Below, piece by piece: positions 1 to 5,986 of a DNA stretch of 6,122 nucleotides. Under the pieces are notes generated by a model, which worked only from the letters and a program-made list of their open reading frames with translations, was not told the DNA's origin and did no database searches. Each line of letters starts with the position of its first letter. The stretch's first letter is position 1. Source of the stretch: RGIG1995 sp045658315 (GTDB lineage: Bacteria > Bacillota > Clostridia > Oscillospirales > CAG-272); the NCBI GenBank assembly GCA_045658315.1, contig JAZOUV010000032.1, positions 1-6,122 on the forward strand. Reading direction: 5' to 3'. The position numbers and the translations under genes are program-made.

Positions 1-75
1 TGGAGGCGCCACCCGGATTTGAACCGGGGAATAACGGTTTTGCAGACCGTGGCCTTACCACTTGGCTATAGCGCC
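1..75 (-). tRNA. tRNA-Cys (GCA)
   Basis: Complete cloverleaf on the minus strand. The anticodon GCA lies at 41-43, in a seven-base loop closed by a five-pair stem, and reads Cys codons UGC/UGU. The acceptor stem pairs GGCGCTA with TGGCGCC, and the T arm is closed by CCGG/CCGG-type pairs. The discriminator is U73 (plus-strand A at 4), the expected bacterial Cys identity base. The 3' CCA is encoded and occupies the first three bases of the window. It is the last visible gene of the cluster, nine bases after a tRNA-Gly. Any terminator lies outside the window. Confidence 0.97.
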
Positions 76-84
76 GAAAATTTA

Positions 85-160
85 TGGAGCGGATTACGGG
101 GCTCGAACCCGCCACCTCGACCTTGGCAAGGTCGCGCTCTACCAAATGAGCTAAATCCGC
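85..160 (-). tRNA. tRNA-Gly (GCC), downstream copy
   Basis: Complete 76-nt tRNA with encoded CCA (85-87), U73, and anticodon GCC at 125-127, reading GGC/GGU. The acceptor stem GCGGATT pairs with AATCCGC. It is identical base for base to the second Gly tRNA at 348-423, which points to a recent duplication or to homogenisation by gene conversion. It is probably co-transcribed with tRNA-Cys, nine bases downstream. Whether it is transcribed from the main cluster promoter or from one in the 161-347 gap cannot be decided by eye. Confidence 0.97.
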
Positions 161-277
161 ATACTTTACATCAATACCGGACTCCTTACCCTCTACTCTA
201 ACATATTATGCAAACCGTCTCCGTTCGCTACTCGCTAAAGCTTTAAGTAAAAATTTTACCCAATATCTCTGCAAATT

Positions 278-306
278 ATTTTCTGCACATATATATAAAC
301 TGACAA
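278..306 (-). promoter_or_regulatory. possible weak promoter for the Gly-Cys tRNA pair
   Basis: On the minus strand TTGTCA (301-306) is followed, after a 17-base spacer, by GAAAAT (278-283). The -35 box matches the sigma-A consensus at five of six positions and the -10 box at four of six. It lies just past the hairpin at 308-331 and about 110 bases before tRNA-Gly, where an internal promoter would be needed if that hairpin terminates transcription. In DNA this AT-rich such a match can arise by chance. Confidence 0.25.
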
Positions 307-307
307 A

Positions 308-331
308 TAAATCTGTCTTTCAACAGATTTA
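308..331 (-). terminator. weak intrinsic terminator or processing hairpin
   Basis: A nine-pair perfect inverted repeat, TAAATCTGT (308-316) and ACAGATTTA (323-331), with a six-base loop. On the minus strand it follows the upstream tRNA-Gly by 16 bases and runs into TTTGTC, so the exit is somewhat U-rich. The stem is AT-rich and the U-tract is interrupted, so termination would be leaky. It is the best candidate for the end of the Val-Asp-Phe-Gly transcript. The rest of the 161-347 gap shows no gene: there is no open frame with a ribosome binding site. Confidence 0.4.
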
Positions 332-347
332 CTCGTAGTTATTTTTA

Positions 348-423
348 TGGAGCGGATTACGGGGCTCGAACCCGCCACCTCGACCTTGGCAAGGTCGCGC
401 TCTACCAAATGAGCTAAATCCGC
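348..423 (-). tRNA. tRNA-Gly (GCC), upstream copy
   Basis: Complete 76-nt tRNA with encoded CCA (348-350), U73 and anticodon GCC at 388-390. Its sequence is the same as the copy at 85-160. The identity runs four bases past the CCA side and two bases past the 5' side, giving an 82-bp direct repeat at 81-162 and 344-425. Its 5' end lies four bases after the strong hairpin that separates it from tRNA-Phe. Confidence 0.97.
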
Positions 424-427
424 ATTG

Positions 428-455
428 ATCAAAGAGAATGACGTATTCTCTTTGA

Positions 456-456
<1 letters not shown>
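428..456 (-). other. 12-bp perfect hairpin in the Phe-Gly tRNA spacer
   Basis: ATCAAAGAGAAT (428-439) and its exact reverse complement (445-456) flank a five-base loop. On the minus strand the stem begins at the terminal A of the tRNA-Phe CCA and ends four bases before the first base of tRNA-Gly, so it fills almost the whole spacer. No U-run follows the stem on either strand, which argues against an intrinsic terminator. A role in separating or protecting the two tRNA precursors is inference. Confidence 0.7.
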
Positions 457-531
<75 letters not shown>

Positions 532-548
532 AAATTAATTGCCGCATA

Positions 549-625
549 TGGCGACCTGGATGGGACTCGAACCCACGACCTCTAGCGTGACAGGCTAGCG
601 TTCTAACCAACTGAACTACCAGGCC
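549..625 (-). tRNA. tRNA-Asp (GTC)
   Basis: Complete 77-nt tRNA with encoded CCA (549-551) and discriminator G73, as expected for Asp. The anticodon GTC at 589-591 lies in the loop CTGTCAC on a CTAGC/GCTAG stem. The acceptor stem GGCCTGG pairs with CCAGGTC and has one G-U pair at position 2-71. It reads GAC/GAU. It starts two bases after tRNA-Val ends, so the two must be cut from one precursor. Confidence 0.97.
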
Positions 626-627
626 AT

Positions 628-703
628 TGGTGGGAACAATAGGGCTCGAACCTATGACCCTCTGCTTGTAAGGCAGATGCTCTCCCAGCTGAGCTATGCT
701 CCC
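628..703 (-). tRNA. tRNA-Val (TAC)
   Basis: Complete 76-nt tRNA with A73 and encoded CCA (628-630). The anticodon TAC at 668-670 lies in the loop CTTACAA on a TCTGC/GCAGA stem. The acceptor stem GGGAGCA pairs with TGTTCCC, with one G-U pair. Once U34 is modified it should read most Val GUN codons. It is the first gene of the cluster, with a leader of about 12 bases after the predicted start of the promoter at 722-750. Confidence 0.97.
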
Positions 704-721
704 ATCTATGCGGCGTGGATT

Positions 722-750
722 ATTATAACACAGTACTTTTTATTTGTCAA
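722..750 (-). promoter_or_regulatory. consensus sigma-A promoter of the tRNA cluster
   Basis: On the minus strand TTGACA (745-750) and TATAAT (722-727) are both perfect and are separated by exactly 17 bases. Transcription should start near 715, about 12 bases before tRNA-Val. The stretch between the -10 box and the start becomes C/G-rich (CCACGCCGC). Such discriminators are known to make stable-RNA promoters sensitive to the stringent response. Behind the -35 box lies a dense run of A-tracts on this strand that could act as an UP element. Confidence 0.9.
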
Positions 751-872
751 CACCTTTTTTCATTTTTTTAAAATTATTTTTCGTTTCGTTTTTTTACCCA
801 AAATTTTACTCTTTTTTAACAACTTTTGCTACACATTGTTAATTATAGCACAGATAATTTTTAAATTAACAC

Positions 873-901
873 TTGTATTATTCTGAAAAATTATGTATAA
901 T
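873..901 (+). promoter_or_regulatory. likely promoter of the coaE-prfA-sua5-topoisomerase operon
   Basis: TTGTAT (873-878), a 17-base spacer, then a perfect TATAAT (896-901). Transcription would start near 908 and leave a leader of about 26 bases before the coaE start codon. Nothing else between the tRNA promoter and coaE looks better. No terminator or convincing internal promoter is seen before 5877, so it probably drives all four genes. Confidence 0.65.
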
Positions 902-933
902 ATTTAAATAATGCTATATTTTGGAGTAATCTT

Positions 934-1542
934 ATGATAGTCATTGGGTTAACGGGCGGAAGCGGCGTCGGTAAAGGCTGTGTCTGCCAAGAGTTTTCAA
1001 AATACAATATCAATTCCATTGATACAGACAAAACCGCCCGCGAGGTTTGCGGAAGTGGTAAGCCTTGCCTTAATGAGCTTGTTGCAAACTTCGGTAAAAC
1101 CATTCTTAATCCCGACGGCACACTTAACCGCAAAACTCTTGCCTCAATCGCTTTCTCTGACAAAGGCAAGCACGCACTGTTAAACAAAATTACTCATCAC
1201 TATATACTAAATGAAGTCCGTTCATGGCTTGACAGCCAGCGAAACGAAAAACGCATAGCGGCGATTGTTGACGCCCCCCTGCTTTTTGAAAGCGGTTTTG
1301 ACAAAGAATGTAACGTAATCATTGCCGTTACTGCATCAAGGGATAAACGCATTGAACGCCTGCTTCACCGCGATATTATTCCCCTCGAAGCCATTGAACT
1401 CCGCCTAAGCAAACAATGGAATGATGATTTTTATACAGAAAAATCAAATTTCGTCATACAGAACAACGGTTCACTTACCGATATTGCCGAGCAGGTAGAA
1501 GCGGTATATAACCACCTATTTCCCACAAATACCACGGAGTAA
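934..1542 (+). CDS. coaE: dephospho-CoA kinase
   Basis: Cytoplasmic enzyme that phosphorylates the ribose 3'-hydroxyl of dephospho-CoA with ATP, the last step of coenzyme A synthesis. At 202 residues it has normal family length. Seen in order: P-loop GLTGGSGVGKG (5-15), DTD plus AREV (30-38, family form DxD..AR), PDGTLNR (60-66), a THH segment (87-89) where most members have THP, DAPLLFE (113-119), the lid-like RIERLLHRD (139-147), and a late NNGS typical of the family end. The start ATG has GGAG seven bases upstream (923-926). One oddity is that the residue after the P-loop lysine (K14) is Gly, followed by Cys, where the family normally has Ser or Thr; see findings. It is first in the operon, ending seven bases before prfA. 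Confidence 0.94.
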   Translation: MIVIGLTGGSGVGKGCVCQEFSKYNINSIDTDKTAREVCGSGKPCLNELVANFGKTILNPDGTLNRKTLASIAFSDKGKHALLNKITHHYILNEVRSWLDSQRNEKRIAAIVDAPLLFESGFDKECNVIIAVTASRDKRIERLLHRDIIPLEAIELRLSKQWNDDFYTEKSNFVIQNNGSLTDIAEQVEAVYNHLFPTNTTE

Positions 1543-1549
1543 TATTTAT

Positions 1550-2614
1550 ATGATAGCCAAATTACAGCAAATTGAAGAAAAATACGAAAACATACTATCC
1601 GAGCTTGAAAAGCCCGAGACTGTATCCAACCAAGAAGAATACAAAAAATTAATGCGTGAGCATAAAACCTTAACTCCCATAATTGAAAAGTTCCGCGAAT
1701 ACAAAAAAGCCGAGGCAGCCGTTCTCGAAAGCGAAGAAATGATGAAAGAACAGCTTGACCCCGATTTTAAAGCTCTTTGCGAAGAAGAATACAAGCAGGG
1801 CAAGCTCGATATGCAGAGATGCACTGACGAACTAAAAATACTGCTTCTCCCCCGAGACCCCGACGACGATAAAAACGTAATTGTCGAAATAAGAGCAGGA
1901 GCAGGCGGCGAAGAAGCAGCCCTATTTGCAGGTGTTCTATACCGTATGTATTCTATGTATGCGGAAAGCTCGGGGTATAAATCCGAAGTTATAAGCTCAA
2001 ACGAAACAGGTCTCGGAGGTTTCAGAGAAATATCCTTTATGGTCGAAGGTGAAGGTGCCTACAGCAAGCTCAAGTTTGAAAGCGGTGTACACCGTGTACA
2101 GCGTGTTCCCGAAACCGAAACATCCGGCAGAATCCACACATCAACGGTAACAGTTGCCGTTCTTCCCGAAGCCGAAGAGGTTGAAATTGAAATAAATCCT
2201 GCCGACCTTAAAATTGAATCCTGCAAAAGTAGCGGTGCGGGCGGTCAGCACATAAACAAAACCGAATCTGCGGTAAGGCTAACTCACCTGCCCACAGGTA
2301 TTGTTATTGAATGTCAGGAAGAGCGTTCGCAGTTTAAAAACAGAGATAAGGCTATGAAGCTTCTCCGCACAAAGCTGTTTGATATGAAGCAAACCGAACA
2401 AAACGAAAAAATTGCGTCTGCAAGAAAAAGTATGGTAGGCACGGGCGACAGAAGCGAAAAAATAAGAACCTACAACTATCCCCAAGGCAGAGTTACCGAC
2501 CACAGAATCGGTATGTCTCTCTTCTCTATTGAAAACTTCCTGAACGGCAACATCGGCGAAATGATCGATGCACTTATCACCGCCGACACCGCCGAAAGAC
2601 TCAAAAACGCTTAA
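1550..2614 (+). CDS. prfA: peptide chain release factor 1 (RF1)
   Basis: Class I release factor that reads UAA and UAG in the ribosomal A site and triggers hydrolysis of peptidyl-tRNA. At 354 residues it is close to the usual 355-360. The codon-reading tripeptide has the RF1 form PxT: PET at 187-189 inside HRVQRVPETETSGRIHTS (RF2 would have SPF). The catalytic GGQ is at 231-233 in GAGGQHINKTES, followed by LTHLPTGIV and ECQEERSQ. The acidic, coiled N-terminal domain (about 1-100) is standard. The ATG is preceded by GGAG (1536-1539) ten bases upstream, overlapping the Glu-TAA end of coaE. PrmC, which methylates the GGQ glutamine and is encoded next to prfA in many bacteria, is not adjacent here. 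Confidence 0.97.
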   Translation: MIAKLQQIEEKYENILSELEKPETVSNQEEYKKLMREHKTLTPIIEKFREYKKAEAAVLESEEMMKEQLDPDFKALCEEEYKQGKLDMQRCTDELKILLLPRDPDDDKNVIVEIRAGAGGEEAALFAGVLYRMYSMYAESSGYKSEVISSNETGLGGFREISFMVEGEGAYSKLKFESGVHRVQRVPETETSGRIHTSTVTVAVLPEAEEVEIEINPADLKIESCKSSGAGGQHINKTESAVRLTHLPTGIVIECQEERSQFKNRDKAMKLLRTKLFDMKQTEQNEKIASARKSMVGTGDRSEKIRTYNYPQGRVTDHRIGMSLFSIENFLNGNIGEMIDALITADTAERLKNA

Positions 2615-2623
2615 AGCATTACA

Positions 2624-2628
2624 AGGTG
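2624..2628 (+). promoter_or_regulatory. ribosome binding site fixing the sua5 start
   Basis: AGGTG, within ACAAGGTGAT, lies five bases before the ATG at 2634. An earlier in-frame ATG at 2568 lies inside prfA with no such site, and it would add 22 residues (Pro- and Lys-rich) not expected in the family. The start is therefore placed at 2634. Confidence 0.8.
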
Positions 2629-2633
2629 ATATT

Positions 2634-3668
2634 ATGCAAACACTTTTAATACGCCCATCGTCCGACGGCGACATAGAAAAAGCGGCGAAAATAATAGCAT
2701 CGGGCGGTTTGGTAGTTATGCCCACTGAAACAGTATACGGCTTAGGAGCAAATGCTCTTGACAAAACTGCCGTTACAAACGTATATAAAGCCAAGGGCAG
2801 ACCTATGGACAACCCTCTTATAGTCCATCTTGCAACACCTGAAGACGCAGAAAAGTACGCACAAACGAATGAAGCTTTTTACAAGCTTGCAGAACGTTTT
2901 ATGCCGGGGCCGTTAACCGTCATACTTCCCAAAAAAGATATAATCCCCTATGAAGTTACCTGCGGTCTTGATACGGTGGCTATTCGCGTTCCGTCAAACG
3001 AGATTGCACACCGTCTTATTGAATTATCCGGCTGTCCTATCGCCGCACCCTCAGCAAACCTTTCGGGTAAACCGAGTCCCACTTCTTTCGAGCACGTTGT
3101 CGAGGATATGAACGGCAGGGTTGATGCTATTATTAACGGCGGAAAATGCGATGTAGGCGTTGAATCAACTGTTATTATATTAAAAGACAACACCGCCGAA
3201 ATATTAAGACCCGGTCTTGTTACATACGAGGACTTAGTCGAGATTATCCCCAATATAACCATAAACGAAGCGGTAAAAAACCAATGTACAACGGCAAAAC
3301 CTGCAAGTCCGGGTATGAAGTACAGGCATTATGCCCCCTCTTCTCCCGTCTGTCTCGTTGACGGAAAAGACGAAAATATAATTGCTTTTTTCAAAGATAA
3401 GCAACTAACTGAAAACTGCGGTATTCTCTGCTTTGACGAGGACGCAAAACATCTTTCTCCCAAAAAACTTTTGACCTTTGGCAGTCATTTTGACGAGCAA
3501 AAACAAGCACACGAGCTTTTTGATATGCTGAGAAGATTTGACTCTATGTCGGTTGATAAGATATACGCCCGTCTCCCCTCGGATAAGGGAGTCGGTCTTG
3601 CCGTGTACAACAGACTTATACGTGCGGCAGGCTTTACTATTATAAATGCAAATAAAACACAGGAGTAA
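2634..3668 (+). CDS. tsaC: L-threonylcarbamoyladenylate synthase, two-domain Sua5 type
   Basis: Makes threonylcarbamoyl-AMP from threonine, bicarbonate and ATP, the first step of the t6A modification at A37 of tRNAs reading ANN codons. At 344 residues it is the long form (Sua5; YwlC in Bacillus) rather than the roughly 190-residue TsaC. The YrdC domain fills about 1-205: PTETVYGLG (30-38), KGRP (54-57), PGPLTVIL (91-98), PSANLSG (139-145), VGVESTV (174-180), LRPG (191-194). The linker SPGMKYRHYAP (225-235), which closes over the active site in this family, is intact. The Sua5 domain ends with LPSDKGVGLAVYNRLIRAAG (314-333). It begins 19 bases after prfA and ends seven bases before the topoisomerase gene. 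The partner proteins TsaB, TsaD and TsaE are not in the window. Confidence 0.95.
   Translation: MQTLLIRPSSDGDIEKAAKIIASGGLVVMPTETVYGLGANALDKTAVTNVYKAKGRPMDNPLIVHLATPEDAEKYAQTNEAFYKLAERFMPGPLTVILPKKDIIPYEVTCGLDTVAIRVPSNEIAHRLIELSGCPIAAPSANLSGKPSPTSFEHVVEDMNGRVDAIINGGKCDVGVESTVIILKDNTAEILRPGLVTYEDLVEIIPNITINEAVKNQCTTAKPASPGMKYRHYAPSSPVCLVDGKDENIIAFFKDKQLTENCGILCFDEDAKHLSPKKLLTFGSHFDEQKQAHELFDMLRRFDSMSVDKIYARLPSDKGVGLAVYNRLIRAAGFTIINANKTQE
3661..3665 (+). promoter_or_regulatory. ribosome binding site fixing the topoisomerase start
   Basis: AGGAG ends ten bases before the ATG at 3676 and overlaps the last codons of sua5 (GAG then TAA). An in-frame ATG at 3646 would add ten residues but lies inside sua5 without a good site. 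The ATG at 3676 also gives the basic start MARKRK, so it is preferred. Confidence 0.75.
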
Positions 3669-3675
3669 TCAAAAT

Positions 3676-5877
3676 ATGGCGAGAAAAAGAAAGAGCACAT
3701 CGATAATTGAAGAAGAGCTCCCGGAAGCGATACCGGTTATTCAACCCATAACGGAAACGATTGAAAAAAACTATATGCCCTACGCAATGAGCGTTATCAT
3801 TTCGAGAGCTATTCCCGAAATTGACGGCTTTAAGCCATCTCACCGCAAATTGCTTTACACTATGTACAAAATGGGGCTTATGACAGGTGCGAGAACAAAG
3901 AGTGCGAATATCGTCGGTCAGACTATGAAGCTCAATCCTCACGGCGATGCTTCCATATATGAAACAATGGTAAGACTTACCAAGGGTAACGAGGCACTTC
4001 TCCACCCCTTCGTCGATTCAAAGGGTTCATTCGGTAAGCATTACAGTCGCGATATGGCTTATGCGGCGGCACGTTATACCGAGGCAAAGCTCGCCCCTAT
4101 ATGCTCGGAAATATTCAGAGGTATAGACAAAAATGCGGTTGAGTTCGTTCCCAACTACGACAACTCTATGACCGAGCCGACATTGCTCCCGACAGCCTTT
4201 CCCAATGTTCTCGTATCACCCAATATGGGCGTTGCCGTCGGTATGGCAAGCTCTATTTGCTCATTCAATCTTAACGAAATATGCGACGGCACTATACAGC
4301 TCCTCAAAAATCCCAAGACGGATATTGAAAAAATGCTTGATATCGTGAGAGCTCCCGACTTTCCCTGCGGTGCTTCCCTTATATACAACAGAGAGCAAAT
4401 GAAAGAGATTTTCGAGACGGGTGCCGGTAGTGTTAAGCTCCGTGCAAGATACACCTACGATAAAGAGGCTAACTGTATCGACGTAATTGAAATTCCCTAC
4501 TCTACTTCAATAGAAGCTATAATGAAACGTATGACCGACCTCGTAAAAGAGGGTAAACTGAAAGAGGTTACCGATTTCAGAGACGAAATCGACCTTCACG
4601 GATTTAAGCTTACTATTGACCTCAGAAGAGGTACCGACCCCGATAAGCTTATGACTAAGCTTTATAAACTGACCCCCCTTGAAGATAACTTCAGTTGTAA
4701 CTTCAACGTGCTTGTTGATATGATTCCACGCCAAATGGGTGTAACCGAGATTCTTAATGAGTGGATAAAATTCAGAATGGGTTGTGTTAAGCGTGAACTA
4801 CAGTACGAGCACGACAGAAAGAGCGAAAAGCTCCACCTTCTTCTCGGTCTCGGCAAGATTATTCTTGATATTGACAAGGCAATTCAGATAATCAGAGAAA
4901 CAAAGAACGAGAAAGACGTTATACCCAACCTTATGGCAGGGTTCGATATCGACGAGGTGCAGGCAAATTATATTGCTGACATCAAGCTCCGCAACCTCAA
5001 CCTCGAATATATCATAAACAGAGTTAAGGAAATTGAATCCTTGCAAAATGAAATTGCCGAACTAAAAGATACAATCGAAAACGATTCAAAGGTTAAGGCA
5101 GTTATTGCAAAACAGCTTAAAGAGATTAAAGAAAAATTCGGTCAACCGAGGAAGACACAGCTTATCTACGACTACGACGTTTCCGAATACAAGGAAGAAG
5201 AATACATTGAGAATTATAACGTTAAGCTTATTCTTACAAGAGACGGCTATTTCAAAAAGATTACGCTCGTTTCACTCCGCGGTAATGACGAACAAAAACT
5301 CAAAGACGGCGACGAGATAAGAGTTGAAGAAAGTGCGACCAACACCGACGAGCTTGTATTTTTCTCCGACAAAATGCAGATGTACAGAGCAAGAGTTAAG
5401 GACTTTGACTGCGATAAGGCATCGTCTCTCGGTGAATATATCCCTGCAAAGTTAGGGTTTGATGAAGGCGAAAAGGTTGTCTTTATGAAAGTGCTTAACG
5501 AATACAAGGAAGAAGATAAGTTTATATTTATCTTTGAAAACGGCAAGGGAGTCAAGATACCCGTTAAAGCATACGAAACTAAATCCTTCCGCAAAAAGCT
5601 GACAGGTGCATATTCGTCGGCTTCGCCCATCGCGGGTATATTCTACGAAGAACAACCGTTTGAGCTTTTGATAATTTCAGACAACAACAAAGCTATTGTA
5701 ATAAACACGAAACTCATCACCGAAAAAACGACCCGATCTTCTCAAGGTACTGCTCTGTTCAAGCTCAAACCAAAACAGAAAATAGTTAAAACCCTCCGCG
5801 ACTTTGAGGAGAAATATCCGGGTGCTAAGGGATGCAGAAAAATAAAAGTTCCCGCAACCGGTTCTTCAATGGACTAA
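3676..5877 (+). CDS. type IIA DNA topoisomerase subunit A (ParC-like, GyrA/ParC family)
   Basis: DNA-cleaving and rejoining subunit of an ATP-driven type II topoisomerase; it works as A2B2 with a GyrB/ParE partner. It has 733 residues. The N-terminal breakage domain shows YAMSVIISRAIPEIDGFKP (36-54), SHRKLLY (55-61), NPHGDASIYE (87-96) in the quinolone-pocket segment, and AARYTEAKLAP (131-141) with active-site Tyr134 after Arg133. AVGMAS (187-192) follows, then a helical coiled-coil region (about 360-490). The C-terminal domain (about 512-733) shows four beta-pinwheel hairpins (514-530, 558-577, 614-633, 662-681), where E. coli GyrA has six. The GyrA box (QRRGGKG), expected near 531-545, is absent. 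This suggests a relaxing/decatenating, topoisomerase IV-like enzyme, but gyrA versus parC is not settled, so no symbol is given. I recall similar proteins in Clostridia. No B-subunit gene is visible nearby. Confidence 0.93.
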   Translation: MARKRKSTSIIEEELPEAIPVIQPITETIEKNYMPYAMSVIISRAIPEIDGFKPSHRKLLYTMYKMGLMTGARTKSANIVGQTMKLNPHGDASIYETMVRLTKGNEALLHPFVDSKGSFGKHYSRDMAYAAARYTEAKLAPICSEIFRGIDKNAVEFVPNYDNSMTEPTLLPTAFPNVLVSPNMGVAVGMASSICSFNLNEICDGTIQLLKNPKTDIEKMLDIVRAPDFPCGASLIYNREQMKEIFETGAGSVKLRARYTYDKEANCIDVIEIPYSTSIEAIMKRMTDLVKEGKLKEVTDFRDEIDLHGFKLTIDLRRGTDPDKLMTKLYKLTPLEDNFSCNFNVLVDMIPRQMGVTEILNEWIKFRMGCVKRELQYEHDRKSEKLHLLLGLGKIILDIDKAIQIIRETKNEKDVIPNLMAGFDIDEVQANYIADIKLRNLNLEYIINRVKEIESLQNEIAELKDTIENDSKVKAVIAKQLKEIKEKFGQPRKTQLIYDYDVSEYKEEEYIENYNVKLILTRDGYFKKITLVSLRGNDEQKLKDGDEIRVEESATNTDELVFFSDKMQMYRARVKDFDCDKASSLGEYIPAKLGFDEGEKVVFMKVLNEYKEEDKFIFIFENGKGVKIPVKAYETKSFRKKLTGAYSSASPIAGIFYEEQPFELLIISDNNKAIVINTKLITEKTTRSSQGTALFKLKPKQKIVKTLRDFEEKYPGAKGCRKIKVPATGSSMD

Positions 5878-5894
5878 AAAATAAAAATTGGGGG

Positions 5895-5923
5895 TTGTAT
5901 ATTTTACAACATTGTGATATAAT
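5895..5923 (+). promoter_or_regulatory. likely promoter upstream of the membrane protein gene
   Basis: TTGTAT (5895-5900), a 17-base spacer, and a perfect TATAAT (5918-5923) preceded by TGA, which makes an extended -10 (TGnTATAAT). The boxes and spacing match those before coaE. The -35 box lies inside a six-pair inverted repeat, GTTGTA (5894-5899) and TACAAC (5905-5910), which could be an operator or chance. I see no strong terminator between the topoisomerase stop and this promoter, so some read-through is likely. Confidence 0.6.
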
Positions 5924-5928
5924 TATAC

Positions 5929-5957
5929 TTGACCACTAAGTATTATTCTTGTTTAAT
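5929..5957 (+). promoter_or_regulatory. possible second tandem promoter
   Basis: TTGACC (5929-5934), a 17-base spacer, and TTTAAT (5952-5957), matching consensus at five of six positions in each box. It would start transcription near 5964, just before the ribosome binding site at 5976-5984. The surrounding AT-richness makes a chance match quite possible. Confidence 0.4.
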
Positions 5958-5986
5958 ATTATACTTATATAAATTGAGGTGAGGAA

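Noticed and set aside
19..201. 60-codon open frame on the plus strand
   Set aside because: It is antisense to tRNA-Cys and tRNA-Gly, with no ribosome binding site; the tRNAs explain the sequence.
677..886. 69-codon plus-strand frame rich in Phe, Leu and Ile that looks like a membrane peptide
   Set aside because: The hydrophobicity comes from the T-rich intergenic tract. The frame starts inside tRNA-Val, crosses the tRNA promoter and has no ribosome site.
2108..2116. PET instead of PAT in the RF1 codon-reading tripeptide
   Set aside because: The middle position of PxT varies in normal RF1 proteins, and PET is to my knowledge usual in Firmicutes, so it does not suggest altered stop-codon reading.
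2568..2633. Longer start for sua5, adding 22 residues
   Set aside because: It overlaps prfA and has no binding site, while the ATG at 2634 has AGGTG at correct spacing and gives a normal family N-terminus.
2279..2812. 177-codon minus-strand frame
   Set aside because: It is antisense to the well-supported ends of prfA and the start of sua5; its length follows from the codon bias of those genes.
3646..3675. Longer start for the topoisomerase, adding ten residues
   Set aside because: It lies inside sua5 with no good ribosome site; the ATG at 3676 is served by AGGAG.
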